In this document: positions 1 to 9,637 of the stretch, one piece after another
Position numbering within the stretch: the stretch's first letter is position 1
Layout of the letters: each line of letters opens with the position of its first letter
Assembly (NCBI GenBank): GCA_050951505.1
Contig: JBMNJE010000006.1
Span: forward strand, 90,387-154,386
Length of the DNA: 64,000 nt
Reading direction: 5' to 3'
Source: DUOA01 sp012839095
GTDB taxonomy: Bacteria; Bacillota; Clostridia; Caldicoprobacterales; DTU083
Notes under the pieces: generated by a model
What the model saw: only the letters and a program-made list of their open reading frames with translations
Told to the model about the DNA's origin: nothing
The model's database searches: none
Made by a program: the position numbers and the translations under genes

Positions 1-41
1 TTGTTTTCGGAGCCTGTTTTTTATGAAGCGAGGGACAGGTT

Positions 42-1031
42 GTGAAAGATCAGATACTGATGATACTCATGCAAAACCGTGAGCGCTTTTTTTCCGGAGA
101 GGAGATAAGCAGGCTGCTGGGCGTAAGCCGGACTGCAGTCTGGAAAGCCGTCAGGCAGCTGCGGGATGACGGTTTTGAAGTGGAATCAGTAACAAGCAGG
201 GGCTATCGTCTGGGGAGAACACCTGATATTCTGAATCCGGCCCTGCTTCAGAGTTTTTTGAAGACTAAAAAACTGGGGCGGAAAACAGAGTTTCATGACA
301 GCATAGATTCCACCAATACCAGGGCTAAGGAGCTGGCACAGGAAGGGGCAGCTCATGGAACCCTGGTAGCAGCAGAAGAACAGCGGAAGGGAAGAGGGCG
401 GCTGGGGAGAAGCTGGGACTCTCCGCCGGGAATGGGGATCTGGATGTCAGTCATCCTGCGGCCGGCCTTTCCTCCCCGTTTTGCACCGCGGATGACCGCC
501 CTTGCAGGATTGGCCGTACTGGATGCCGTAAACATGCTTACCGGCAGCAGGGCGCTGATAAAATGGCCCAATGACATTATTATAAACAGGAAAAAGGTCT
601 GCGGCATTCTTACGGAGATGCAGGCTGATCCCGATTTGATTGAGTATGTCATAATCGGCATCGGAATGAATGTTAATACCCCAAAAGAGGGATTTCCGGA
701 AGAACTTGCCCATTCCGCCACGTCTCTCCTGCTGGAGACAGGGCAGGAGGTTAACCGGTGTCAGATGACGGCCTGCATACTTAATTCCTTCGAGAAGTTA
801 TATGACTGCTATGAAAAGACCACAGATTTTTCCGGTATGATGGAGAGATACAGGTCGCAGTGCATAACCCTGGGAAAACGGGTCCGGGTTGTCAGCCTGT
901 CCGGCGAGTGGGAAGGCACTGCCCTTGACCTGACTGAGGATTGTGAGCTGGTGGTGGAGCTGGAAGACGGCTCCAGGTGCACGGTTCTATCCGGCGATGT
1001 GTCTGTAAGGGGTATTGCGGGATATCTGTAG
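42..1031 (+). CDS. birA: Biotin-[acetyl-CoA-carboxylase] ligase / biotin operon repressor BirA
   Basis: This bifunctional protein of 329 residues attaches biotin to biotin carboxyl carrier proteins and probably represses biotin genes. An N-terminal winged-helix domain (about residues 1-60, with SRTAVWKAVRQL as the recognition helix region) is followed by the ligase domain, which has the biotinoyl-AMP loop GRGRLGRSWDSP near residue 117, the KWPNDI motif near 180 and a small C-terminal SH3-like domain. Length and domain order are those of class II BirA. The GTG start follows a GAGGGACAGG-like ribosome site close to the window edge. The next gene begins about 210 bases downstream, so co-transcription is not evident. 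Confidence 0.95.
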   Translation: MKDQILMILMQNRERFFSGEEISRLLGVSRTAVWKAVRQLRDDGFEVESVTSRGYRLGRTPDILNPALLQSFLKTKKLGRKTEFHDSIDSTNTRAKELAQEGAAHGTLVAAEEQRKGRGRLGRSWDSPPGMGIWMSVILRPAFPPRFAPRMTALAGLAVLDAVNMLTGSRALIKWPNDIIINRKKVCGILTEMQADPDLIEYVIIGIGMNVNTPKEGFPEELAHSATSLLLETGQEVNRCQMTACILNSFEKLYDCYEKTTDFSGMMERYRSQCITLGKRVRVVSLSGEWEGTALDLTEDCELVVELEDGSRCTVLSGDVSVRGIAGYL

Positions 1032-1037
1032 TGACAG

Positions 1038-1057
1038 GCTCCCTGACAATCGGGAGC
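1038..1057. other. Short hairpin downstream of birA
   Basis: GCTCCC and GGGAGC form a 6-bp perfect inverted repeat with an 8-base loop seven bases after the birA stop. There is no T-tract, so it is not a convincing intrinsic terminator on either strand. The rest of the 1032-1240 gap shows no gene and no clear promoter. Confidence 0.35.
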
Positions 1058-1240
1058 AAATTGCCGGAATACCGACCTATTTGCCAGATACAGGGGCAGA
1101 ATTCACCCATAATCGGCAAAGACTGGCTTATGAAGGATTTTATACCCAAAGCCGCATTGCCTTTAAGGTTAAAGTCATCTAAGATGGAATAAACTTCGGC
1201 CTGCCTGATTGCAAGGCATTAAGCAAACGGAGGTTAAATC

Positions 1241-3064
1241 GTGGATATAATAAAAAGGATACTTGCCTACAGCGGTAAGTATCGAAAAAAGCTCATATCA
1301 GCTGTTATTCTGCTGACACTGCTTATTGCTGTCAACCTGCTTACTCCCCATATCTCCCGCATTATCGTGGACGACGTGGTGGAAGGAGGCAGGCGGCAGC
1401 TGCTGCCGGTTCTATTGGCTCTGCTGCTTCTGGCTTCTCTTACCAAAGGCGCTTCCCTGTATTTGCGAAGCTGCCTGTTTGAGAGCTATGCCCAGGACTG
1501 CCTCTATGACCTGAGAAATGATATGTATACACACCTGCAGGGCCTTCCCTTTTCCTATTATGACAATAATAGGGTTGGAGAACTCATGTCCAGGATGACC
1601 GGTGACTTGGAGGGTATCCGTATATTTTTATCTGCCGGCATTCCCATCCTGCTGGAAAATGCTGTTTACTTCATAGGAACTACTATTATTCTCTTTATCA
1701 TGAATGCCAGACTGGCAGTCATCACCTTAAGCGTTATGCCTTTGATTGCCTACGGTGCCTATCGATTCAACCGCTTCATCCGGCCGAGGTTCAACGAAAT
1801 CCGGGAACAGCAGGCTGTGCTTAATACCGCCGCACAGGAAAACATTGCCGGTGTGAGGGTGGTTAAGGCCTTTGCCAGGGAGCAGTATGAAATAGAGAAA
1901 TTTGATGCGGAAAACGACAAGAACAGGGAGTTCCAGATTAAGGCGAGCAAGCTGTGGGGCAACTATTTTCCGGTCATGGATTTTCTCTCCAGCGCCGCTC
2001 TGGTTATCATGATCTGGGCAGGGGGCCGCATGGTAGGTGCCGGTCAGCTCAGCCTGGGCACAATAGTGGCCTTCAACGGATACCTGTGGATGCTTATCAT
2101 GCCTATGCGGATGCTGGGCTGGATTATGAACATGATGGCACAGGCCATTACCTCCGGAAGGCGGGTATTTGAGGTTCTGGATACCGGTTCCACCATCAGG
2201 GAAAAGGAAAACCCGCATAATCCAGAAGATTTTCAGGGGGAGGTTACATTTAAAAATGTTTCCTTCCGCTACAGGCAGCAGCTGGTCCTGAAAGATCTGG
2301 ATTTCCATGTGCCTGCAGGCAGCACCGTTGCCATAATGGGGGCTACCGGCTCGGGAAAGACTTCCATCATAAACCTTATTCTGCGGTTTTACGATCGCTC
2401 TGAGGGAGAAGTTCTGATAGACGGTGTAGATGTCAAAGATTGGAATCTTCGAAGGCTGCGTTCGGAAACAGGGATAATCATGCAGGATACCTTCCTCTTT
2501 TCCGATACCATCGAAGGCAATATCCTCTATGGGAAAACCGATGCCGACCGGGAGGAAGTAATTCAGGCAGCCAAAATGGCGGATGCCCATGAATTCATTA
2601 TGGAAATGCCCATGGGCTATGATACCATTATTGGGGAGCGGGGCGTCGGGCTGTCCGGAGGCCAGAGGCAGCGCATCGCCATCGCCAGGGCGATTATAAA
2701 GAATCCCAAGATCCTTATAATGGACGACTGTACCTCGGCTGTGGATATGGAAACAGAGCACAAGATTCAAACAGCCCTGAAAGAGCTGCAAGAGAGCCGG
2801 ACTACTTTCATCATTGCCCATCGTGTTTCCTCAGTACGAAATGCAGATATGATACTGATGCTGGAGAACGGACGCATTGTTGAAAGGGGAAATCACCAGC
2901 AGTTGATGGAAGCAAAGGGCCTTTACTACAATATGGTAAAACAGCAGTATAAGGACTTTGACAATATCAACTGGGATGAAGTCGCAGGCAGAGATGAAAA
3001 CTACGCCGCTGCCGTCAGGCAGAAGGGGACTGAGCAGGCCCGTCGGAAAGTGAAGGTGATATAA
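1241..3064 (+). CDS. ABC exporter half-transporter with degenerate Walker B (heterodimer subunit A)
   Basis: This 607-residue multidrug/lipid-type exporter half has six predicted membrane helices in the first ~300 residues, then an ATPase domain. The ATPase shows Walker A GATGSGKT near residue 367, a canonical LSGGQ signature near 470 and Walker B ILIMDD near 493. The residue after the Walker B aspartate is Asp instead of the catalytic Glu. That substitution marks the degenerate site in heterodimeric exporters such as TM287/288 and BmrCD. The partner gene starts one base after this stop. The start is GTG with an upstream GGAGGT. The substrate cannot be told from sequence. Confidence 0.92.
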   Translation: MDIIKRILAYSGKYRKKLISAVILLTLLIAVNLLTPHISRIIVDDVVEGGRRQLLPVLLALLLLASLTKGASLYLRSCLFESYAQDCLYDLRNDMYTHLQGLPFSYYDNNRVGELMSRMTGDLEGIRIFLSAGIPILLENAVYFIGTTIILFIMNARLAVITLSVMPLIAYGAYRFNRFIRPRFNEIREQQAVLNTAAQENIAGVRVVKAFAREQYEIEKFDAENDKNREFQIKASKLWGNYFPVMDFLSSAALVIMIWAGGRMVGAGQLSLGTIVAFNGYLWMLIMPMRMLGWIMNMMAQAITSGRRVFEVLDTGSTIREKENPHNPEDFQGEVTFKNVSFRYRQQLVLKDLDFHVPAGSTVAIMGATGSGKTSIINLILRFYDRSEGEVLIDGVDVKDWNLRRLRSETGIIMQDTFLFSDTIEGNILYGKTDADREEVIQAAKMADAHEFIMEMPMGYDTIIGERGVGLSGGQRQRIAIARAIIKNPKILIMDDCTSAVDMETEHKIQTALKELQESRTTFIIAHRVSSVRNADMILMLENGRIVERGNHQQLMEAKGLYYNMVKQQYKDFDNINWDEVAGRDENYAAAVRQKGTEQARRKVKVI

Positions 3065-3065
3065 G

Positions 3066-4850
3066 ATGCTGCGAAACAGAATAACGGATGACGAGGTGCT
3101 GGAAAAACCTTTTAATTTAAGTCAGCTGAGACGTCTGATGGCATATATGAAGCCATACAGGAAACAGGTTGTTATTACGGTCATACTGATGTTTGTAGCA
3201 GCATTCTGCGGACTCTTAGGTCCCATTATCCTGCAGACTGCCATAGATGACTATATGCCCCAGGGGGATTTCAGGGGTCTGACAATGCTGGCTCTCTTCT
3301 TTCTTGCCATAAACGGCATAACCCTTGTGTGCACAAGGCAGCGGGTTCTGACCATGTCCAGAGTAGGACAGAATGTATTATATCGAATAAGGCGGGATCT
3401 GTTCAATCATATTCAGAAGCTTTCCTTTAATTTCTATGACAGCCGTCCTGCAGGAAAGATTCTGGTTCGGATTATAAATGATGTAAACTCCCTGGGGGAT
3501 CTTTTGTCCAACGGTATCATCAATGTACTGGTTGATGCAGCCTCAATTATAATAGTTATTGCACTTATGCTTTACCTGAATGTTACTCTGACCCTTATTA
3601 CCCTGCTTGCCATGCCGCTTATGATAGGAGTGATCGCAGGCCTTAAGAATATCATACGCAAGAGGTGGCAGACTGTACGCAGAAAATCCTCCAATATGAA
3701 TGCCTATCTGCATGAGAGCCTTGCTGGAATGCGTGTAATCCAGGCTTATGTAAGGGAACCGGAAACCAATCAGCTATACAATCATCTGAGTCAGGATATT
3801 CGCTCTTCCTGGATGCAGGCCATTAAAGTGAACAATCTCATGGGTCCCGCTTCAGATATTATTGCAACCATAGCAGTTGTTCTGGTATATCTGTTCGGCG
3901 TTTCCTTTATAGACAGCGGCACGGTTACAGTGGGTGTGCTGGTTGCCTTCTCCAGCTACGTATGGAGGTTCTGGCAGCCGGTTAACAGCATAATGAATTT
4001 TTATAACTCCATCCTCATTGCCATGGCATCAACAGAGCGTATTTTCGAGCTGATGGATACGCCTCCCGATATATTTGACCATGACAATGCAGAAGAACTG
4101 CCGGAAATCGAGGGCAGGGTTGAATTTGAGAACCTATCCTTCTATTATGAACCGGAAAAACAGGTCCTGAAGAATGTAAGCTTCAAGATATCACCCGGCG
4201 AAACCATTGCCCTGGTCGGGCCCACAGGAGCAGGCAAGAGCACCATTGTCAACCTGATCAGCCGCTTTTATGAACCGGTGGAGGGCAGGGTGCTGATAGA
4301 CGGGGTCGATATAAATACGGTCACCTTAAACTCCCTTAGAAAACAGATGGGTGTAATGCTGCAGGATTCCTTTATTTTCTCGGGAACCATAATGGATAAT
4401 ATACGCTACGGCAGGCTGGATGCAACGGATGAAGAGGTTAAGGAAGCTGCAAGGCTGGTTCATGCTGATGAGTTCATTCGGAGTATGGAGAAAGGCTATT
4501 ATACTGAGGTAAATGAGCGGGGTTCCAGGCTCTCCCAGGGACAGCGGCAGCTTATCTCCTTTGCCCGGGCTTTGCTGGCTGATCCCCGTATTCTGATTCT
4601 GGATGAAGCGACCTCCAGTATAGACACACAGACCGAACTACTGGTACAGAAAGGTCTGGAGCAGCTGCTTAAAGGAAGGACCTCCTTTGTCATAGCACAC
4701 CGTCTGTCCACCATCCGGAATGCCAATCGGATAATGTATATCAGTGACGGGCGCATTAAGGAGAGCGGAAGCCACGATGAACTGATGAAGTTGAAAGGCG
4801 ACTACTATGATTTGTATTTGTCCCAGTATCGATTCCTGGAAGCAATGTAA
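3066..4850 (+). CDS. ABC exporter half-transporter with catalytic Walker B (heterodimer subunit B)
   Basis: This is the second 594-residue half of the exporter, again with six membrane helices followed by an ATPase domain. Walker A is GPTGAGKS near residue 385, and Walker B is ILILDE with the catalytic Glu retained. The signature is LSQGQ instead of LSGGQ. The intact Walker B here and degenerate Walker B upstream, together with the off-consensus signature here, are the pattern of one active and one degenerate ATP site in heterodimeric exporters. The one-base intergenic gap implies translational coupling with the upstream subunit. It probably exports a hydrophobic compound; the substrate is unknown. 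Confidence 0.92.
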   Translation: MLRNRITDDEVLEKPFNLSQLRRLMAYMKPYRKQVVITVILMFVAAFCGLLGPIILQTAIDDYMPQGDFRGLTMLALFFLAINGITLVCTRQRVLTMSRVGQNVLYRIRRDLFNHIQKLSFNFYDSRPAGKILVRIINDVNSLGDLLSNGIINVLVDAASIIIVIALMLYLNVTLTLITLLAMPLMIGVIAGLKNIIRKRWQTVRRKSSNMNAYLHESLAGMRVIQAYVREPETNQLYNHLSQDIRSSWMQAIKVNNLMGPASDIIATIAVVLVYLFGVSFIDSGTVTVGVLVAFSSYVWRFWQPVNSIMNFYNSILIAMASTERIFELMDTPPDIFDHDNAEELPEIEGRVEFENLSFYYEPEKQVLKNVSFKISPGETIALVGPTGAGKSTIVNLISRFYEPVEGRVLIDGVDINTVTLNSLRKQMGVMLQDSFIFSGTIMDNIRYGRLDATDEEVKEAARLVHADEFIRSMEKGYYTEVNERGSRLSQGQRQLISFARALLADPRILILDEATSSIDTQTELLVQKGLEQLLKGRTSFVIAHRLSTIRNANRIMYISDGRIKESGSHDELMKLKGDYYDLYLSQYRFLEAM

Positions 4851-4870
4851 TGGGATTTCTGTAAAGAGGT

Positions 4871-6403
4871 ATGAAGAAGAAGGATGAAGCAAGAAAGATG
4901 AGCTTATTGGGAAATAATTTGAAGAATAACATGAAAGAACGATCGCTTGAGCTGCTGGAGAAGTATTTTGGATTTTCCGATTTCAGAAAGGGTCAGTGGG
5001 AGGTAGTGGAACACATCCTAAGGGGGAAGAATGCCATAGCCGTTTTTCCCACAGGAGGAGGCAAATCCCTTTGCTATCAGCTGCCCGCTCTGATGATGCC
5101 CGGCACCACCATTGTCATTTCGCCCCTGATATCCCTTATGAAGGACCAGGTTGACGCCCTGCTGGATAAGGGCATTGCCGCATCCTTTATCAGCAGCTCC
5201 ATTTCCGATCACGAGGTCCAGCGGCGGCTTCAGGAGATGAAAAGGGGCATGTACAAGATCGTCTATATTGCGCCGGAACGCTTTCAATCTGAAGCCTTTA
5301 CAGAAACCCTGAAAGATATCCATATTCCCTTTCTTGCTGTTGATGAAGCCCATTGCATCTCCCAGTGGGGTCATAATTTCAGACCGTCATACCTGAGAAT
5401 CAAAGATTTTATACGGTCCGTAGGCAATCCGGTAGTAGCTGCCTTTACGGCCACAGCCAATGAGAAGGTACAGAAGGATATGATAACACTGCTGGGCCTT
5501 ACCGAGTGCAGGCTCTTTGTAGGCAGCTTTGACAGGCCCAATCTGGAGTTTCGCATCGAAGACCCCGATTCGCCGGATGCCTTTGTACTTAACTATGCCA
5601 GGAGGCATCCTGACTGGCTTGGAATCGTGTATGCTTCCACCCGCAGAAATGTGGAAAACCTCTTCTATTATCTGACAAACAACGGAATTCGGGCTGGAAT
5701 GTACCATGCCGGGCTGACAGCGGAGCAGCGCAACAGGCAGCAGGACAGCTTTTTAAGCGAGGGGATACAGGTGATGGCTGCCACCAATGCTTTTGGCATG
5801 GGCATTGACAAGAGCAATGTCAGATTCATCATTCATTATAATATGCCCATATCTATGGAAAGCTATTATCAGGAAGCCGGCCGGGCAGGACGGGACGGCA
5901 AAAAAGCTGTATGCATCCTTATAAGGAATCCGGAGGACTACCAGCTTAACAAATTCCTGATCAGCAGCAATTATCCCCCTGTCAAGGCAGCGGAAAATCT
6001 TTTCCACAGGATCGGCAGGAGAAGAAAAACCGGCATTCCGGTGGAGAAGCTTTTGAACAGAAGATCCCCGGGTGCTTCAGTGCGGGACAGTGCCTTAAAG
6101 AAGATAATTGAATACGGCTATGCTGAAATCCGGAGCGGTCTGGTTTTTCCCACCGAAAAAAAGCATTTTACCCTTTCTCAGAAGGAAATCGACAGGCACA
6201 AGCATATCGAGCTGGAAAAACTGGATACCATGCAAAGATATACTGACGAAAAGGTTTGCCTCCGAGCCTATATACTTCGGTATTTCAATGAAGAACCGCC
6301 TGAAGAACGGTGCGGAAACTGCAGCCTCTGCTATCAAAGCGCCGTGGAGGATGATAAAGGGATGATGGATATGCTGCTTTCCCAGATAATGGGAAGGAAA
6401 TAA
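4871..6403 (+). CDS. RecQ-family ATP-dependent DNA helicase (short form)
   Basis: This is a 510-residue 3'-5' DNA helicase of the RecQ family. The sequence shows FRKGQWE (motif 0), FPTGGGKS (Walker A), VDEAHCISQWGHNFRPSY (DEAH box and aromatic loop), AFTATAN (motif III) and a helicase C domain ending in QEAGRAGRDG. A Zn-binding cysteine set, C-x-N-C-x-x-C (RCGNCSLC), lies near the C-terminus. No winged-helix RQC or HRDC domain follows, so it is shorter than E. coli RecQ (about 610) and resembles the short clostridial RecQ forms. The start is uncertain: ATG 4871 has its GAGGT too close, and ATG 4901 and ATG 4931 are alternatives. It lies 20 bases after the ABC pair. Confidence 0.9.
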   Translation: MKKKDEARKMSLLGNNLKNNMKERSLELLEKYFGFSDFRKGQWEVVEHILRGKNAIAVFPTGGGKSLCYQLPALMMPGTTIVISPLISLMKDQVDALLDKGIAASFISSSISDHEVQRRLQEMKRGMYKIVYIAPERFQSEAFTETLKDIHIPFLAVDEAHCISQWGHNFRPSYLRIKDFIRSVGNPVVAAFTATANEKVQKDMITLLGLTECRLFVGSFDRPNLEFRIEDPDSPDAFVLNYARRHPDWLGIVYASTRRNVENLFYYLTNNGIRAGMYHAGLTAEQRNRQQDSFLSEGIQVMAATNAFGMGIDKSNVRFIIHYNMPISMESYYQEAGRAGRDGKKAVCILIRNPEDYQLNKFLISSNYPPVKAAENLFHRIGRRRKTGIPVEKLLNRRSPGASVRDSALKKIIEYGYAEIRSGLVFPTEKKHFTLSQKEIDRHKHIELEKLDTMQRYTDEKVCLRAYILRYFNEEPPEERCGNCSLCYQSAVEDDKGMMDMLLSQIMGRK

Positions 6404-6522
6404 TGCCTTAGTGAGTTGTGAATTTATTAACCTGCTTATAAAGGAAAAAATAAGAATGTGTCGAATAGATAAGATGGATTACTAATTAAATTAAAATATA
6501 AGTTACAGAAGGAGGACATTCT

Positions 6523-7623
6523 ATGTCAAAGGTTAGAGAAGTGCGTGCAGCAATTATTGGCTGCGGAGGTATTGCATTTGGAAAGCATATGCCCAGCCTG
6601 GCAAAGCTGGACTATGTGAAAATGGTGGCATTCTGCGATATCGTAGAGGAGAGAGCTGAAAGAGCAGCCAAGGAATTCGGGGTGGAAGGAGCAAAAACCT
6701 ACCTGGATTACAATGAGCTTCTGAAGGACGATTCCATTGAAGTGGTTCATGTATGTACCCCCAACCGTTCCCATGCCGAGATTACCATAGCTGCTTTGGA
6801 AGCAGGCAAGCATGTCATGTGCGAAAAGCCCATGGCCAAAACCGCTGAGGATGCCAGAAAGATGGTAGAGGCAGCCAAGAGAACCGGCAAGAAGCTCACC
6901 ATCGGCTACCAGGGCAGGCACAGGGCCGATTCACAGTATTTAAAGAATACGGTTGAAAACGGCGAGCTGGGCGAAATCTATTTTGCCAAGGCTCATGCCA
7001 TCCGCAGACGGGCTGTTCCCACCTGGGGTGTATTTCTCAATGAATATGAACAGGGAGGCGGGCCCCTCATCGATATCGGCACACATGCGCTGGATCTTAC
7101 CCTGTGGATGATGGACAACTACAAGCCCAAGTATGTAGTAGGAACCACATACCACAAGCTTTCCGGAAAAGGCAGCGATGCCAATGCTTTCGGACCCTGG
7201 GATCCTGAGGAGTTCACCGTTGAGGATTCTGCCTTTGGTTTTGTTGTAATGGAAAACGGAGCTACCATCATCCTGGAATCCAGCTGGGCACTTAACACCC
7301 TTCAGGAAGGAGAATCCCGCACCACCTTGTGCGGTACCGAGGGTGGAGCCGACATGCAGGACGGACTGCGCATCAACGGCGAGAAGTATGGTAAACTCTA
7401 CAGCACCAAGCCTGTGCTGGGAGCAGGCGGCGTAGCCTTCTATGATGGACGCCAGGAAAACGAATCGGATCGGGAAGCCAGATTGTGGATTGAAAGCATA
7501 CTCTACGACAGGGATCCCGTTGTTCTTCCGGAGCAGGCTCTGACAGTAACCGAAATCCTGGAAGGCATATACGTATCAGCCCAAACAGGAAAACCCTTCT
7601 ATTTCAATAAGGATGAAGAATAG
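6523..7623 (+). CDS. Gfo/Idh/MocA-family NAD(P)-dependent oxidoreductase
   Basis: This 366-residue cytoplasmic dehydrogenase belongs to the glucose-fructose oxidoreductase/inositol dehydrogenase family. The N-terminal Rossmann fold opens with IIGCGGIAFGKH. The family motif CEKPMAKT lies near residue 105, and the C-terminal GFO/IDH fold contains the GGGPLIDIGTHALDL segment with the usual catalytic His/Asp region. A strong GAAGGAGG site precedes the ATG. The gene appears monocistronic, with its own intrinsic terminator downstream. The substrate is probably a sugar or cyclitol and cannot be specified from sequence. Confidence 0.93.
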   Translation: MSKVREVRAAIIGCGGIAFGKHMPSLAKLDYVKMVAFCDIVEERAERAAKEFGVEGAKTYLDYNELLKDDSIEVVHVCTPNRSHAEITIAALEAGKHVMCEKPMAKTAEDARKMVEAAKRTGKKLTIGYQGRHRADSQYLKNTVENGELGEIYFAKAHAIRRRAVPTWGVFLNEYEQGGGPLIDIGTHALDLTLWMMDNYKPKYVVGTTYHKLSGKGSDANAFGPWDPEEFTVEDSAFGFVVMENGATIILESSWALNTLQEGESRTTLCGTEGGADMQDGLRINGEKYGKLYSTKPVLGAGGVAFYDGRQENESDREARLWIESILYDRDPVVLPEQALTVTEILEGIYVSAQTGKPFYFNKDEE

Positions 7624-7716
7624 ATCTGATTTCCGGGAATTAGGCATATGACAGGGCTCAGGCTGAAGATGTCGTATGTCAGAATCGGAACATATTTTTT
7701 TAAGGTGTATATTATG

Positions 7717-7746
7717 AAGGATACGGATGAAATACCGTATCCTTTT
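7717..7746 (+). terminator. Intrinsic terminator of the Gfo/Idh/MocA gene
   Basis: A perfect 10-bp stem (AAGGATACGG with CCGTATCCTT) and 8-base loop is followed by TTCTCATTATTT. It lies 93 bases after the stop codon and upstream of the pgcA promoter. Confidence 0.75.
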
Positions 7747-7781
7747 CTCATTATTTGATATAATCATGAGATGAGAATTTC

Positions 7782-7810
7782 TTGACGGCTTCAAAGGGCA
7801 ATACTATAAT
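7782..7810 (+). promoter_or_regulatory. Sigma-A type promoter of the phosphoglucomutase gene
   Basis: A -35 TTGACG and a perfect -10 TATAAT are separated by exactly 17 bases, about 40 bases upstream of the ATG. The AGAAGGAG ribosome site lies between them and the start. Confidence 0.85.
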
Positions 7811-7850
7811 CAGGTAAGAAGATCCTTAGTTAATTAGAAGGAGAAAAGAC

Positions 7851-9575
7851 ATGAATTACAGAGAAAAATATGAAATGTGGCTCCAAAGCCCTATTATTGA
7901 TGAGAAGACAAAAGAGGAGCTGCTGGCGCTGGCAGGCAATGAAAAAGAGATAGAGGACAGATTCTACAAGGATTTGGAATTCGGCACAGGGGGACTCAGG
8001 GGAGTTATAGGAGCCGGCTCAAATCGGATAAACAATTATACGGTGGGAAAAGCAACCCAGGGTCTGGCCAATTATATTTGCAAAGCCGGCGGGGATGCAA
8101 AGAAGAAAGGCGTGGCAATAGCCTACGATTCCCGAAGGAAATCCCCGGAATTTGCCTTGAATGCCGCCTTGGTCCTGTGCGCCAACGGCATAAAAACCTA
8201 TTTGTACGAGGAACTGCAGCCCACACCGGTTCTTTCCTTTACCGTCAGGGAACTGGGTGCAGCGGCCGGCATCGTGGTCACGGCCAGTCATAATCCGCCG
8301 GAGTACAACGGTTACAAGGTGTACTGGAGTGACGGCGGTCAGGTGCCTCCTCCCCTGGATAAGGAGATTATTCAGGAAGTAAACCGGGTGGAGAGCTTTG
8401 AAGATATTCGAATGATGACAAGGCAGCAAGCGCTTGAACAGGGGTTGCTGCATTACATAGGCGATGAAATAATCAGCAGGTATGTTGAAAGGGTAAAAGA
8501 CCTATGCATTAATAAAAGCCTCACTGAAAAAGAAGGAAGAAACCTCCGGGTAGTCTATACGCCCCTGCATGGTTCAGGCAATAAACCGGTACGCAGAGTT
8601 CTTAAAGAACTGGGATTTGAGCAGGTTGTGGTGGTGCCTGAGCAGGAAATGCCTGATCCGGATTTTTCTACGGTTTCCTACCCCAACCCTGAAGACAGGG
8701 AAGCCTTTGCTCTTGCAATAAAGCTGGCGGAGGAGAAGGGAGCGGATCTGATTATCGGTACCGACCCGGACTGCGATCGGGTTGGCGTAGTGGTGAAAAA
8801 CGGCCAGGGTGAGTTTATTGCCTTAACCGGCAATCAGACCGGAGTCCTGCTGGTGCACTATTATTTAAATGCACTTAAATCCCAGGGCAGGCTGCCGGAT
8901 AAAGGATGCATCATCAAGACCATTGTAACCAGTGAAATGGGGCGGATAATTGCAGACTCCTTCGGTGTCACCACCATAGATACCCTGACCGGTTTTAAAT
9001 TTATAGGAGAGAAAATAAAGGAATTCGAAGAGACCGGTTCTCATACCTTCCTGTTTGGCTACGAGGAGAGCTATGGCTACTTGGCAGGCAGCTTTGTCAG
9101 AGACAAGGATGCAGTTATTGCCTCCATGCTGATTTGTGAAATGGCTGCCTGGTACAAGTCCAGGGGAATGACCCTGTATGACGGCCTGCTGGCTCTGTGG
9201 GAGAAATACGGATACTACGAGGATACTCTGAAGTCTGTTCAGATGACCGGCAAGGAAGGGATGGAAAGGATAAAGAGTCTGATGGATGGTTTGAGGGCCG
9301 GTAGACTGCAGGAAATAGGCGGCCTGAAGGTGCTGCGCTTTGAGGATTACCAGGAAAGCAAGGCGTACGACATGATCAAGGGTACAGAGGAAGAGGTAGA
9401 TCTGCCTGTTTCCAATGTACTTAAATATATAATGCAGGACGGCTCCTGGTTCAGTATCCGGCCTTCCGGAACAGAGCCCAAGATAAAGCTGTACTTCTCG
9501 TCAAGAGGAGAAAGCAGGAAGGAGGCTGAAACCCGAAATCAGAATCTGATGGAAGCGGTTCTTGCCCTGCTCTAA
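7851..9575 (+). CDS. pgcA: Phosphoglucomutase / phosphomannomutase (alpha-D-phosphohexomutase)
   Basis: This 574-residue enzyme interconverts glucose-1-phosphate and glucose-6-phosphate (or the mannose equivalents), feeding glycolysis and cell-wall or exopolysaccharide precursors. All four domains are present. The phosphoserine loop is TASHNPPEYNGYK near residue 145. The metal loop GTDPDCDRVG is near 305, the sugar-binding loop FGYEESYG is near 402 and the phosphate-binding RPSGTEPKIK loop is near 540. Length matches Bacillota PgcA-type enzymes. It has its own promoter and RBS. Its downstream neighbour is convergent. Confidence 0.93.
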   Translation: MNYREKYEMWLQSPIIDEKTKEELLALAGNEKEIEDRFYKDLEFGTGGLRGVIGAGSNRINNYTVGKATQGLANYICKAGGDAKKKGVAIAYDSRRKSPEFALNAALVLCANGIKTYLYEELQPTPVLSFTVRELGAAAGIVVTASHNPPEYNGYKVYWSDGGQVPPPLDKEIIQEVNRVESFEDIRMMTRQQALEQGLLHYIGDEIISRYVERVKDLCINKSLTEKEGRNLRVVYTPLHGSGNKPVRRVLKELGFEQVVVVPEQEMPDPDFSTVSYPNPEDREAFALAIKLAEEKGADLIIGTDPDCDRVGVVVKNGQGEFIALTGNQTGVLLVHYYLNALKSQGRLPDKGCIIKTIVTSEMGRIIADSFGVTTIDTLTGFKFIGEKIKEFEETGSHTFLFGYEESYGYLAGSFVRDKDAVIASMLICEMAAWYKSRGMTLYDGLLALWEKYGYYEDTLKSVQMTGKEGMERIKSLMDGLRAGRLQEIGGLKVLRFEDYQESKAYDMIKGTEEEVDLPVSNVLKYIMQDGSWFSIRPSGTEPKIKLYFSSRGESRKEAETRNQNLMEAVLALL

Positions 9576-9637
9576 GGTATATGTTTTATCAAGCGGTTAA
9601 TTGTAATATCATCCTTCGGATTTGGATACCTGCGAAC

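Noticed and set aside
1727..2821. 364-codon minus-strand open frame inside the first ABC exporter gene
   Set aside because: It lies wholly within a gene with complete functional motifs, lacks a ribosome site and shows no recognisable protein motif.
4871..6403. RecQ as a truncated pseudogene because the HRDC domain is missing
   Set aside because: All helicase motifs and the zinc-binding cysteines are present and the frame is continuous; short RecQ forms without HRDC are common in Bacillota.
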